From Corynebacterium sp. Marseille-P3884 (lineage in GTDB: Bacteria > Actinomycetota > Actinomycetes > Mycobacteriales > Mycobacteriaceae), in the NCBI RefSeq assembly GCF_017942225.1, contig NZ_JAGKSD010000001.1, positions 1-64,000 on the forward strand: a DNA stretch of 64,000 bases. The letters run 5' to 3'. Both the position numbers and the translations under genes were made by a program. Positions 41,329-50,449 of this stretch are shown in pieces (position 1 is the stretch's first letter; the number at the start of each line of letters is the position of its first letter). Below the pieces are notes generated by a model. That model made no database searches and had not been told where the DNA came from. It saw only the letters and a program-made list of their open reading frames with translations.

Positions 41329-42822
41329 TTAGGCGAGGCCGCGAATGGTCTCCACCAGCGTCCGTACCGGCACGCCGGTAGCGCGGCCGGGAGTGAACCC
41401 GTGGGGCGCGCCTGTATTCCAGGCGGGGCTCGCCACATCCACGTGGGCCCATTCAATGTCGTCGCCGATGAAGCGGGACAGGTAGGTAGCTGCGAATTCC
41501 ATCCCGCCGAAACGGTCGCTGTTGGCGTTCTTCACGTCGGCGACCTTGGAGGAGATCTCATTCTCGTGCTCCTCCAGCAGCGGCATTGCCCAGCCAGGTT
41601 CGTCGATGTCGCGGCCGTTCTCGGCAATACGGTCGCGCAGATTGTCGCTGCCCATCACGCCGAAGGTCCGCTTGCCCAGGGCGACCATCTGCGCGCCGGT
41701 GAGCGTGGAGGTCTCGATCAGGTGGGTGGGGGAGTCCTCGCAGGCGCGTGCAATCGCATCGGCGAGCACGAGTCGGCCCTCCGCGTCTGTGTTGATGATC
41801 TCACTCGTGATACCCCCGTAATGGGTGATCACATCGCCTGGTCGCTGCGCAGAACCGGACGGCATGTTCTCCGCAAGCGGCATCCATGCCTCCACTCGCA
41901 CCGGAGTATTGAGCGAGGCAATGGCGCACGCAGTGGCGAGCACGGCTGCGGAACCGCCCATGTCCATCACCATCTGCTCCATACCGTTTGACGGCTTGAT
42001 GGAAATGCCGCCGGAATCAAAGGTGATGCCCTTGCCCACCAGCGCGACCGATGTCTCGGCGGAGGCGTTCTCCGGAGCCCACGTCAGGTGGACCAAGCGC
42101 GGCGCGTGCTCGGAGCCCTGGCCGACAGCAGTGATGCCGCCGAACCCCTGCTCACGCAATTGCGCGTCGTCGAGAATCTCGACAGTCAAGCCGGCATCGG
42201 TGGCGACCTTCTCTGCGTGAGCGGCGTAGACCTCCGGGTAGAGCAGATTCGACGGCGTGTTCACCAGATCGCGTGCCAGAGCAACGGCATGGCCGATTGT
42301 CGCAGCGGTATCGAATTCCTCGCGCTCGTCTTCGCGGCCGATCACCGTGATAGCCAAGGATGTGTCCTCGGTCTTCTCGGCTCCATTGCTTTCGCTGTCG
42401 CGAGTCTTCAACCCGGAGTAGCTGTAGCCGCCGAGCAACAGGCCCTCGACGATCGCGCCGACACCGAATTCACCTGAGACGACCGCGCGGTCAATGCCTG
42501 CCAAGGAGCGGGCGGCAACGCCCATCGCGCGGCGGACGGAGGTCGCGGAGGTGTCCTCGCCGAGTCCGACCGAGATATAGAGGACACCGTCGAGAACCAC
42601 CTTGGTGATCTCGCCGTGGGCGCCCGTCGCCCCTACAGCTTCCAGTGCCTCCAGCAGACCATCGCGGGTCAATGCCGACACCGGCAGCTCCAGTGCGTCG
42701 CCCTGGGCGATGGGGATGAGGCGCGCCGCGCCGTCGATAAGCGTGCTGTCTGCCGCCGCGGCGAAGTCGACGTCGGGCAGCGTGCCGTGGGAGGGAAGAA
42801 CACCGGTTGTGTGAGGAAGCAT
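41329..42822 (-). CDS. pepA: Leucyl aminopeptidase (M17 family)
   Basis: A 497-residue cytosolic aminopeptidase with two metal ions, normally a hexamer. ATG 42822 ([13 protein letters not shown]) has AGAAGGAG about 10 bases upstream; the ATG three codons earlier is too close to it. Active-site signatures are intact: [17 protein letters not shown] with the metal Lys and Asp, and [13 protein letters not shown], the M17 hallmark, with metal-binding Asp/Glu and the catalytic Arg. It recycles N-terminal residues of peptides. It is divergent from ilvE. Confidence 0.95.
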   Translation of the reverse strand: MLPHTTGVLPSHGTLPDVDFAAAADSTLIDGAARLIPIAQGDALELPVSALTRDGLLEALEAVGATGAHGEITKVVLDGVLYISVGLGEDTSATSVRRAMGVAARSLAGIDRAVVSGEFGVGAIVEGLLLGGYSYSGLKTRDSESNGAEKTEDTSLAITVIGREDEREEFDTAATIGHAVALARDLVNTPSNLLYPEVYAAHAEKVATDAGLTVEILDDAQLREQGFGGITAVGQGSEHAPRLVHLTWAPENASAETSVALVGKGITFDSGGISIKPSNGMEQMVMDMGGSAAVLATACAIASLNTPVRVEAWMPLAENMPSGSAQRPGDVITHYGGITSEIINTDAEGRLVLADAIARACEDSPTHLIETSTLTGAQMVALGKRTFGVMGSDNLRDRIAENGRDIDEPGWAMPLLEEHENEISSKVADVKNANSDRFGGMEFAATYLSRFIGDDIEWAHVDVASPAWNTGAPHGFTPGRATGVPVRTLVETIRGLA

Positions 42823-42940
42823 TGAACGCATACTCCTTCTAAAGACAATCAGTACGTGCGATTCTCGCGGCCGATCCTACGCCAGTACCGTGCGCGGAAA
42901 CTGGCTGCGGCTGCTGACAGCCAGCGTATGCTTGGGAGGC

Positions 42941-44053
42941 ATGACGAACTTGGAATTCACCGTGCGAGAAAACGAGAATCCTGCGAGCGACGAGCAGCGT
43001 GCGGAGATTCTCAAAGATCCGAAATTTGGCAAGGAATTCACCGACCACATGGTCGCGATCGACTGGACCGAGGACGAGGGCTGGCACAATGCCCGCGTGC
43101 AGCCGTACGCGCCGCTTTCATTCGATCCGGCGGCCATGGTCTTCCACTACGGCCAGGCGATCTTCGAGGGCCTGAAGGCGTACCGTCAGCCGGACGGATC
43201 CATCGCTACCTTCCGCCCGGAGCAGAATGCACACCGCATGCAGAACTCGGCGCAGCGCATGGCCATGCCGGAGCTTCCCGACGAGTACTTTCTCGAGTCC
43301 CTGCGCCAGCTCGTCGAGATCGATGAGGCATGGGTGCCGGAGGCTGGCGGCGAGGCTGCGCTGTACCTGCGCCCGTTCATGATCTCTACCGAGGTCAGCC
43401 TCGGTGTGAAACCGGCGAACTCCTACACCTTCTACGTCATTGCCTCCCCGGCGGGTGCGTACTTCGACGGCGGTATCAAGCCGGTCAAGGTGTGGATCTC
43501 CGAGGACTATGTCCGCGCCGCGCCGGGCGGTACGGGCGCCGCGAAATTCGCCGGTAACTACGCTGCGTCGCTGCTCGCACAGGCTCAAGCTAAGGAGCAG
43601 GGCTGCGACCAGGTCGTGTGGCTGGATGCGATTGAGCGCACCTACATCGAGGAGATGGGCGGCATGAACCTGATGTTCGTCTACGGTTCGGGCGACGACG
43701 GCGTCAAGGTGGTCACGCCGGAACTGTCCGGCTCCTTGCTGCCGGGCATCACGCGTGACTCGCTGCTGCAGGTCGCCGAAGACCTCGGCTATGACACAGA
43801 AGAGGTCCGCATCTCCGTCGATGACTGGATGACCGACGTTGCCAACGGCGAGCTGACCGAGACCTTGGCGTGCGGCACCGCTGCCGTGATCACCCCGGTC
43901 GGCCACGTTGTCGGCAACGGGATCGACTTCACCGTCAACGATAATGAGGCTGGCGATGTCACGATGAAGATGCGTGAGCGCCTGACCAAGATTCAGCGTG
44001 GCGAGCACGAGGACACCCACGGTTGGCTGCACACGCTCGTGCCCGTGAAGTAG
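42941..44053 (+). CDS. ilvE: Branched-chain amino acid aminotransferase
   Basis: A 370-residue fold-type IV PLP enzyme that makes the last step to leucine, isoleucine and valine. ATG 42941 ([19 protein letters not shown]) follows GGGAGG. The PLP lysine lies in [25 protein letters not shown] and the [12 protein letters not shown] motif bind cofactor and substrate. The length is that of the larger eukaryote-like type found in actinobacteria. Confidence 0.96.
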   Translation: MTNLEFTVRENENPASDEQRAEILKDPKFGKEFTDHMVAIDWTEDEGWHNARVQPYAPLSFDPAAMVFHYGQAIFEGLKAYRQPDGSIATFRPEQNAHRMQNSAQRMAMPELPDEYFLESLRQLVEIDEAWVPEAGGEAALYLRPFMISTEVSLGVKPANSYTFYVIASPAGAYFDGGIKPVKVWISEDYVRAAPGGTGAAKFAGNYAASLLAQAQAKEQGCDQVVWLDAIERTYIEEMGGMNLMFVYGSGDDGVKVVTPELSGSLLPGITRDSLLQVAEDLGYDTEEVRISVDDWMTDVANGELTETLACGTAAVITPVGHVVGNGIDFTVNDNEAGDVTMKMRERLTKIQRGEHEDTHGWLHTLVPVK

Positions 44054-44073
44054 GGGCGGCTGTTACAGCTCAG

Positions 44074-45093
44074 CTATTGCTCGGCGCTGTTCTGGGAGCG
44101 CATCTCGTCGGCGACGAGCTCCGCAGCCGCGGTGACGAGCGGCAGGACGGCAGCACCGCCGGCACCCTGGCCGGTGGTCATGTCGAGTGCCGCCACCGGG
44201 GTCAGATCCAGGGCCTTCAGGCACACGGTGTGGCAGGGCTCTGGGCTGAGCTGGCCGGCGAGCAGCCACTCTTTCACACCGGGGGCGAGTCGCTCGGCGG
44301 TGTAGGCGGCGGCTGCGGGAAACGCGCCGTCGATAAGCACTGGCGTACGTCGTGCCGCGCATTGCGCGATGAACGCGACCTCCGCGACGAAATCCGGTGA
44401 TGAAATGCGGCGGAGGACCTCCGCGACATCGTCGTTGATCTCGCGTGCGCGGAACATCGCGTCGCGCACGGCGGTGACCTTGATCTTCCAGGTCTCGTCA
44501 TTGATGCCGCTGCCGCGGCCGACCGCGACGACGGGCTCGGTGAAGGTGAGCGCGCCGATGACCGCCGCGGCAACCGTCGTGTTGCCCACCCCGATGTCGC
44601 CGATCACAGCGAGATCGCACCCGGAATCGATCGCCGTGTCAGCGATGGTCCTGCCGAGCTCTGCGGCGCGAACGAACTCGTCGTCGCTCATGGCGTCCTC
44701 AACATCGATCGCGCCGGACGCTTCGCGGATGAGCGAACCGGCTTCGGCGAGGCTCACGCGGACGAGTTCCACCGGGGCGTCGGCGATGCGCGCCAACGTG
44801 TTCACCGGAGCTGCTCCCGCGTCAATCTCGTCGGCTTGCAGAACCGATGCCTCCGGCGTGTACGCGGACACCCCGCGGGCGGTAATGCCGTGGTCGCCGG
44901 CGAATACGACGATCTTCGGCGATTGAACAGGCCGCGGGGGAGCTTCTCCCTGGCGTCCTGCCAACCATGCGCCGATCCCCGCGAGCCTGCCGAACGACAC
45001 ACCGCGCGGATTCTCCGTCATCGCGGCGCGCACCTGTGCCTCAGCGGAACTGTCCGGCATGGGGACTGGGTTGAAGTCCAGCGAAACGCTCAT
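44074..45093 (-). CDS. cobT: Nicotinate-nucleotide-dimethylbenzimidazole phosphoribosyltransferase
   Basis: A 339-residue enzyme that activates the lower ligand of cobalamin. Typical stretches: FAGDHGITARGVSAYTP, GDIGVGNTTVAAAV, VGRGSGINDE and PVLIDGAFPAAAA. At the C-terminus CobT usually reads LGEGTGAALALPL, where Glu is the general base; here the string is TGQGAGGAAVLPL, with Gln309 in that place. This may be a corynebacterial variant or a sign of altered activity. No other cobalamin genes are visible in the window. It is convergent with ilvE. Confidence 0.88.
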   Translation of the reverse strand: MSVSLDFNPVPMPDSSAEAQVRAAMTENPRGVSFGRLAGIGAWLAGRQGEAPPRPVQSPKIVVFAGDHGITARGVSAYTPEASVLQADEIDAGAAPVNTLARIADAPVELVRVSLAEAGSLIREASGAIDVEDAMSDDEFVRAAELGRTIADTAIDSGCDLAVIGDIGVGNTTVAAAVIGALTFTEPVVAVGRGSGINDETWKIKVTAVRDAMFRAREINDDVAEVLRRISSPDFVAEVAFIAQCAARRTPVLIDGAFPAAAAYTAERLAPGVKEWLLAGQLSPEPCHTVCLKALDLTPVAALDMTTGQGAGGAAVLPLVTAAAELVADEMRSQNSAEQ

Positions 45094-45129
45094 GATGACG
45101 TGGCCTGCTTTCTGCGCTATTGGCTGGAG

Positions 45130-45951
45130 CTACGCCTTGGAACCGATTGCGACCTGTGGCTTCGGGGTACGCCAACCGCGCGGCTGGGAAGCGCGCGAAT
45201 AGGCGTACATGCCCAGGCCGAAGCCCGTCTCATCCGTCTCCGGGAACTTCTCGCGCACAGCGCGGTTCGCGCGGCGGCCGATCAGCACGGCCTCGACGAA
45301 GATCGCCACGATGAAGATCATGGACACCAGCGACAGAATCTCCGCGACGCGCGGCAAGAAAGTGCCCAGAAGCATGATGGCGAGCAGCACGACCATCGTG
45401 GGCAGCATGTAGTTGGCCAAAAAGCGTCGGGAATCCACCCAGTCGCGCACGTAGCGGCGGACGTCGCCCTGGTCGCGCTCCATCAAGTACTGCTCGTCGC
45501 CTGCGTCCATGCGAGCCTGGATTTCCTTGTTGCGCTCACGGCGCTCGGCGCGTTCCTGCTTCTTGTAGTCCTTCCACTCCTCCTTGGACATGGAGGCCTT
45601 CAGCTCCTTGCGCTTCTGCGCCTGCTGCGGCTTGGACATGGCATTCGGGTCACGCACGACACCGCGCTTGACCTCCTGGTCGTGCCGCTTCGGCGTCGGG
45701 CGCCCCTTCGGTGGGGTGTAGCCCTTCGGCAGTGGCTTGCCGTCTTTGCCCAGCGGGCGGTCGCTCTTGTCGCCTTGCTTTGTGTCTTGGGCGGCTGTGG
45801 AGGCGGAGTTTTTCTTCGCGGAGTTCTTCTTCGCGGAAGAAGCCTTCTTGGTGTCCTTGGCGTCGTCGCCGAGGTCGAGCTTGGTGGAGCCGCTATTGGC
45901 GGCTGCGCCTTTTGCCGCGCGGGCATCGGATTTCTGCCAGGGAAGTTTCAC
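45130..45951 (-). CDS. DUF3043 membrane protein
   Basis: A 273-residue protein: a long Lys/Ala/Ser/Asp-rich disordered N-terminus (SSAKKNSAKKNSAST), a basic helical region (WKDYKKQERAERRERNKEIQ), then two membrane segments (NYMLPTMVVLLAIMLLGTF, ILSLVSMIFIVAIFVEAVLIG) and a short tail. RRYVRDWVDSRRFLANYMLP marks the DUF3043 family, conserved in actinobacteria next to the A-type Fe-S carrier and terminal oxidase genes, as here. No function is known. It is divergent from the Fe-S carrier gene. Confidence 0.87.
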   Translation of the reverse strand: MKLPWQKSDARAAKGAAANSGSTKLDLGDDAKDTKKASSAKKNSAKKNSASTAAQDTKQGDKSDRPLGKDGKPLPKGYTPPKGRPTPKRHDQEVKRGVVRDPNAMSKPQQAQKRKELKASMSKEEWKDYKKQERAERRERNKEIQARMDAGDEQYLMERDQGDVRRYVRDWVDSRRFLANYMLPTMVVLLAIMLLGTFLPRVAEILSLVSMIFIVAIFVEAVLIGRRANRAVREKFPETDETGFGLGMYAYSRASQPRGWRTPKPQVAIGSKA

Positions 45952-46165
45952 GCACTCTAGGCTACAAAACCGCCGTGGGCTGGTGGGAATACGGGTGCGC
46001 AGCGTGGTGTTGAACGAATATACAAGCGCGGTATCACGCTCAGGTTTCGTTATTGTCCCGTTTTTTGAGCAGTGACCAGCGCAAGTTAGGGTGTACTAGC
46101 ATCCAGGTGCCGGCCGGGAGTAGGCTCGGGAACCTGAAACGATTCGTAGGCAAGGAGAAACGTTC

Positions 46166-46510
46166 ATGACTGCACCGACTTCCGCAACCGGCGTCAAGCT
46201 CACTGAGGCAGCGGCCGCCAAGGCGAAGGCGCTGCTGGATCAGGAAGGCCGCAATGACCTGTCCCTGCGCATCGCCGTTCAGCCGGGTGGCTGCGCTGGG
46301 CTGCGCTACCAGCTCTACTTCGACGACCGTGACCTCGAAGGCGATAAGGCCGACGTCATCGGCGGTGTCCGCCTCGTGGTGGACAAGATGAGCGTCCCGT
46401 ACCTGATGGGCGCGGAGATCGACTTCGCTGACACCATCGAGCAGCAGGGCTTCACCATCGACAACCCGAATGCCGGCGGCTCCTGCGCCTGCGGCGACTC
46501 CTTCAACTAA
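46166..46510 (+). CDS. A-type iron-sulfur carrier (ErpA/IscA-like)
   Basis: A 114-residue HesB/IscA-family protein that carries Fe-S clusters to target proteins. The three ligand cysteines are present: one in QPGGCAGLRY and two in GGSCACGDSF at the C-terminus. AAGGAG precedes ATG 46166. The gene lies upstream of the respiratory-chain genes in actinobacteria; the Rieske protein and LipA encoded here are possible clients (inference). It is divergent from DUF3043 and has its own terminator. Confidence 0.92.
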   Translation: MTAPTSATGVKLTEAAAAKAKALLDQEGRNDLSLRIAVQPGGCAGLRYQLYFDDRDLEGDKADVIGGVRLVVDKMSVPYLMGAEIDFADTIEQQGFTIDNPNAGGSCACGDSFN

Positions 46511-46542
46511 GAGTCAGCTGGTCCGCCCCAAGCGGGTGGTGA

Positions 46543-46574
46543 AAACGCGTCCCTTACGGGGCGTGTTTCTTTTT
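46543..46574 (+). terminator. Terminator of the Fe-S carrier gene
   Basis: ACGCGTCCC pairs with GGGGCGTGT around a short loop, with two G-U pairs, followed by TTTCTTTTT. Confidence 0.75.
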
Positions 46575-46689
46575 GCGCTGCTGTACTGGCGGGGCGCTGT
46601 GAGATGTCAGTCCGGCATTGGTGCGGTGCCGAGAGTGCAATGGGGCAACGGGGGAAGTGCGCGCGGAACGGGGAATCGTGTGCTGAAGG

Positions 46690-46790
46690 AGGTTTGCCTT
46701 TTGTGGTTTGCCTTTTAGGCCTCCAGAGCGGAAAAGTCCAGGTGAATTTTTGGAAATAACCGCAAAAGGCAAACCACAAAAGGCAAACCT
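46690..46790. repeat. 27-bp perfect inverted repeat with tandem substructure
   Basis: The arm at 46690-46716 is exactly complementary to 46764-46790, with a 47-base spacer. Each arm holds two copies of GGTTTGCCTTTT. It lies in the 325-base gap between the Fe-S carrier gene (terminated at 46574) and the end of the S41 protease gene (46836, minus strand). It could terminate the protease transcript, but the arms are unusually long and widely spaced for that. It may be a small non-coding mobile or repetitive element. The rest of the gap (46575-46689) shows nothing I recognise. Confidence 0.8.
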
Positions 46791-46835
46791 GCTCCCGCTG
46801 CTCCGGCAATGCGTCGGGAGCGGGTCACGGTGCAG

Positions 46836-47921
46836 TTACTGGCAGCCGTGCTCGTCGCGCAGCCACTTCTGAGCCGCGGCGAGGGCGGTGTCGCCCGACT
46901 CGGTCTTCGTGTCGGGCTCAATCGGGTCTTCAACGTAAGTCTGGCCGTTTCGGTCACGGTCCTTCGCGATGGTGAGCATCAGTTCGCTGCCGTCGGGGAA
47001 GTCATAGACAGTGTTCGCCGAGGCGAAGCCGGCTGTCGGGGTGCCGAAGCTGCGGGAGTTGTCTAGTCCGCGGAATGCCAGCATGGTCGCCTCACCGGAA
47101 GATGCGGTCTCCTCGTCCACCAGGACCGCGGTCGGGACGTCCCATTTGCCGCCGTGGGTGGACAGGGGAGTGCCGCCGCCGGACACGGAATTGCCGCCGA
47201 CGGTCACCGGCGACGTCCGGCCGGAATACTCGAATTCCATCGCCGTGCCGTCAGGGATGAGCGGGGATAGGCCGGCCAGCATCGGCCCCATATCGCCGCC
47301 GTCATTGCCACGCAGGTCCACGATCGCGCCGCATGCGCCGCCATCGCGCGCCTGGGTCAGCCCGTCCGCGAGCGTGTCAGCGTAGCCTTGCACGTCAGCG
47401 TGGCGGGAAACACCAGGCACGGTCGCGACGACGACGCCACCGTCCACGTCGGCAGCAGGCCCCGCACCGTCGGCGCTATCCGCGGTGTCGGAATCGGCGA
47501 CGCGCTGCTCGGCTTCTTCCGGAGAGAACAGGCGGGAGTGTTTGCCGCCGGCAGCATGAATGGCGTCGTCAAGCGCTGCGCGCACCTCGTCGACTGAATC
47601 CGCATCCTTGGCCACCTCCTTCGCGTGCTCGCTGGCTGCCGCGAATTCCTCCGAATCGCTGTAGATGCCCTGTTCGGCGAGCTGTAGCACCGTGGAGGTG
47701 TAGCGTTTGGGCGAATCCGTGCCGAGGAAGCGTGCCTTGCCGGTCGTCATCGCGCTGACTGCGGGGCCGTAGAAATACGCGGCGACTGCAGCGACGAGCA
47801 CGGCCGCGAGAAAGAGCACCCCGATCACGGTCAGGATCCTGCGTCCGGTCTTCTTTGGCTTTTGTTGAGTCGTGACTGACTGTGGCGTCGTGGCTGGCTG
47901 TGTTGTTGTCATGGTGTTCAT
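46836..47921 (-). CDS. Membrane-anchored S41 (tail-specific) protease
   Basis: A 361-residue protein: Thr/Gln-rich cytoplasmic start, one membrane segment near residues 28-50 (ILTVIGVLFLAAVLVAAVAAYF), then an extracytoplasmic S41 fold. AIVDLRGNDGGDM is the family strand-loop; the nucleophile Ser is expected in VDEETASSGEAT, followed by FGTPTAGFAS. No clear PDZ domain is present; instead a helical stretch (EEFAAASEHAKEVAKDADS) precedes the catalytic part. A catalytic Lys is not evident, so the mechanism may resemble tricorn-type or be altered. It is downstream of ltsA on the same strand but separated by a terminator. Confidence 0.8.
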   Translation of the reverse strand: MNTMTTTQPATTPQSVTTQQKPKKTGRRILTVIGVLFLAAVLVAAVAAYFYGPAVSAMTTGKARFLGTDSPKRYTSTVLQLAEQGIYSDSEEFAAASEHAKEVAKDADSVDEVRAALDDAIHAAGGKHSRLFSPEEAEQRVADSDTADSADGAGPAADVDGGVVVATVPGVSRHADVQGYADTLADGLTQARDGGACGAIVDLRGNDGGDMGPMLAGLSPLIPDGTAMEFEYSGRTSPVTVGGNSVSGGGTPLSTHGGKWDVPTAVLVDEETASSGEATMLAFRGLDNSRSFGTPTAGFASANTVYDFPDGSELMLTIAKDRDRNGQTYVEDPIEPDTKTESGDTALAAAQKWLRDEHGCQ

Positions 47922-47981
47922 TGAACAGCCGGGCGCAGGTAGAGTCAGTAGCTCTGTTTATGCAATCGAGGTAGAGACAGC

Positions 47982-48028
47982 ACTACCCCGCGTGCAGGCA
48001 CGGTGGATGTGCCGCGAGGCGGGGTAGT
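47982..48028 (-). terminator. Terminator of ltsA
   Basis: ACTACCCCGC at 47982-47991 pairs with GCGGGGTAGT ending at 48028, with an inner GGCAC/GTGCC stem. It lies just past the ltsA stop. Confidence 0.78.
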
Positions 48029-48045
48029 AGGGCCAAGGGGTGCGG

Positions 48046-49968
48046 TTAGAGCTGCACCGGGTAGTCGCGCTGCTCGATGCCCGGGTCGATGCGGTGTTCG
48101 ACGAAGATGCCGTGCCAGATCATGAACGCGAGCACGGTCCACAGGCGACGGGAGTGGTCGGAGACACCGTCGCGGTGCTCCTTGAGCATCTCCAACACCT
48201 CGGGCTTGTTGAAGATGTCGTCGGTCTGTGACTCGTTGATGGTCTGCTGCGCCCAGCCGTAGAGCTCATCGCCGGCGAGCCAGTGGCGCATCGGCACCGG
48301 GAAGCCGAGCTTCTTGCGGTGCAGCACGTGCGGCGGAACGATCTGCTCCATGGCCTTGCGCAGGGCGTACTTGGTGGTGCCATTCGCGATCTTCAGGTCG
48401 TGCGGGATGGTCTCGGCGACGGAGAAGACTTCCTTGTCCAAGAACGGCACGCGCAGCTCGAGGGAGTGCGCCATATTGATCTTGTCGGCCTTGACCAGAA
48501 TGTCGCCGCGCATCCACGTGAACAGGTCGAGGTGCTGCATGCGCGCGACCGGATCCATGTCTTTCGAGCGGGCGTAGATCGGTGCGGTGACCTCGCGGTG
48601 GTCCCATTCCGGCTTCGCCCACGGCAGTACGCGACGCAGCTGGTCGTAATTGAAGGAGCGGGCGTTGCCGTAGTAGCGGGTCTCCATCGGGGTGGTGCCG
48701 CGCTCGAGCAGCGACTTGCCGCGCATTCCCTCAGGCAAAACCTGGCTGAGCTTGTTCAGGCCTTTCAACAGAGGATCGGGCATTTTCTCGAAGGGAGCGA
48801 GGGAGAGCGGTTCCTTATAAATGGTGTAGCCGCCGAATAATTCGTCGGCACCCTCACCGGAGAGCACGACCTTGACGTGCTTGCGCGCCTCCTGCGCGAC
48901 GAAGAACAGCGGAACGAGCGACGGGTCCGCAACCGGGTCGTCGAGGTACCACATGATTTTCGGGATTGCGTCGGCGTATTCCTCAGGGGAGACGACCTTC
49001 ACGATGTGCTCGACACCGATCGCTTCTGCGGATTCGGCGGCGACATCGACCTCGGAGTAGCCCTCACGCTCGAATCCGGTGGTGAAGGTGAGCAGGTCCG
49101 GGTTATGGCGCTTCGCCAGCGTCGCGATTGCAGTGGAGTCAATGCCGCCCGAGAGGAAGGAGCCGACGGTCACATCAGCACGCATATGCTTTGCGACGGA
49201 ATCCTCCAGCGCCCCGGCAATTTTCGTGAACAGTTCGTGCTCTTTGCCCTTAGTCACTGGAGCGACATTGAACTGCGGGTTGAAGTAGCGCTTCGCTTCG
49301 ACCTCGCCGCCTGGGGTGAGCGTGGCAGTGCAGCCGGACTCGAGACGGCGGATAGAAGAATGCAGCGACTCCGGCTCCGGGACGTACTGGAGATCGACGT
49401 AGTGCTCGATAGCGCGGCGGTCAAGGCTCAAATCCAGACCGAGCTCCTTCGCCATCTCCATGATGGCCTTCTTCTCCGAAGAGAAGACTGTGCCAGCGTC
49501 GGTGGTGGCGTAGTACAGCGGCTTGATGCCGAACTGGTCGCGGGCCACGAACATCGTGCGCGTCTCGGTGTCCCAGATGACGAAAGCGAACATGCCGCGC
49601 AGGTGCTTGACCACGTCCTCGCCCCAGTGGTGGTAGCCCACCACGATGGTCTCCGAATCGCCTTCAGTGTTGAAGGTCAGGCCAGCGGCGGTGAGTTCCT
49701 CGCGCAGCTCGACGTAGTTGTAGATCTCGCCGTTGAACGTCAGAGCGTAGCGCTCTGGGTTCTCTGCCGGGCCCCAGCGCAACGGCTGGTGGGAGTGCTC
49801 GAGATCGATGATGGCGAGGCGGTTGAAGCCGAAGACGGCGTCCTCGTCGTGCCAGGTGCCCGCAGCGTCCGGGCCGCGGTGGTAGAAGCAGGGGAGAGCT
49901 CGCTCGGCGGAATCCACGAAACGGGAAGCGTCAGACGAGCTGGTCAGCATGGCGAGAAGACCGCACAT
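48046..49968 (-). CDS. ltsA: Glutamine-dependent amidotransferase LtsA (AsnB-like)
   Basis: A 640-residue class II amidotransferase. The mature nucleophile is Cys2 in MCGLLAML; RGPDAAGTW and FNGEIYNYVELR belong to the glutaminase domain (1-~200). The synthetase domain has the pyrophosphate loop SFLSGGIDSTAIA and LSGEGADELFGGY. It resembles asparagine synthetase, but in corynebacteria the gene at this place next to ctaC is ltsA, which amidates diaminopimelate of peptidoglycan and affects lysozyme sensitivity. AAGGAG precedes the ATG. The 481-base gap to ctaC is shared by divergent promoters. Confidence 0.93.
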   Translation of the reverse strand: MCGLLAMLTSSSDASRFVDSAERALPCFYHRGPDAAGTWHDEDAVFGFNRLAIIDLEHSHQPLRWGPAENPERYALTFNGEIYNYVELREELTAAGLTFNTEGDSETIVVGYHHWGEDVVKHLRGMFAFVIWDTETRTMFVARDQFGIKPLYYATTDAGTVFSSEKKAIMEMAKELGLDLSLDRRAIEHYVDLQYVPEPESLHSSIRRLESGCTATLTPGGEVEAKRYFNPQFNVAPVTKGKEHELFTKIAGALEDSVAKHMRADVTVGSFLSGGIDSTAIATLAKRHNPDLLTFTTGFEREGYSEVDVAAESAEAIGVEHIVKVVSPEEYADAIPKIMWYLDDPVADPSLVPLFFVAQEARKHVKVVLSGEGADELFGGYTIYKEPLSLAPFEKMPDPLLKGLNKLSQVLPEGMRGKSLLERGTTPMETRYYGNARSFNYDQLRRVLPWAKPEWDHREVTAPIYARSKDMDPVARMQHLDLFTWMRGDILVKADKINMAHSLELRVPFLDKEVFSVAETIPHDLKIANGTTKYALRKAMEQIVPPHVLHRKKLGFPVPMRHWLAGDELYGWAQQTINESQTDDIFNKPEVLEMLKEHRDGVSDHSRRLWTVLAFMIWHGIFVEHRIDPGIEQRDYPVQL

Positions 49969-50169
49969 GGGAATGGCTCCTTAGTTGGTCATTTAAGGAA
50001 AGTGAGTTCAGCTCTACCCACAATAGAAGCCGCATCCGGCACGACTGGAATTAGCGCGCGTCCGCGTGGCGCGGCACCTTGCTGTGAGGCACTCTAGTTG
50101 TGCTGTCAGCCAACCTTTAGCCCGTCCCCAATAGGGGTGCAACTTCCGGTTGATATTTCTGGCGATTTG

Positions 50170-50185
50170 TGTGACGGCGGGCACA
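50170..50185. promoter_or_regulatory. GlxR (CRP-type) box upstream of ctaC
   Basis: TGTG-ACGGCGGG-CACA fits the GlxR consensus TGTG-N8-CACA exactly. It lies in the ltsA-ctaC gap, 265 bases before ctaC. GlxR control of respiratory genes is known in C. glutamicum; this site is far from the likely ctaC promoter, so its role is uncertain. Confidence 0.5.
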
Positions 50186-50308
50186 TCGCCGGATTGGCTC
50201 CGATGTCCAGCACTGGAGACGTGGCCGGTTACCAGCGGGTAAACGGATCGGTGTGGTCGCCGGTCGCAGCAGTTGATTGGGCTGGCTGAACATGCGGACC
50301 GCGGCGGG

Positions 50309-50337
50309 TTAGGTCCGGGGCGCGGATAATCTATTCT
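50309..50337 (+). promoter_or_regulatory. Candidate ctaC promoter
   Basis: TTAGGT at 50309-50314 and TATTCT at 50332-50337 are 17 bases apart. The overlapping TAATCT is an alternative -10. The rest of the 49969-50449 gap has only the GlxR match and the ltsA upstream region. Confidence 0.35.
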
Positions 50338-50449
50338 GACTTGGTAGGAATATTCTGCTCTGCTCGCCCCATGCTGGCTGTCAGCCGGGGGAGAGGATTG
50401 AAGGGTATTCACAGCTTTTTCGTTTGTGTGGACAGGAAGGCAGACACAC

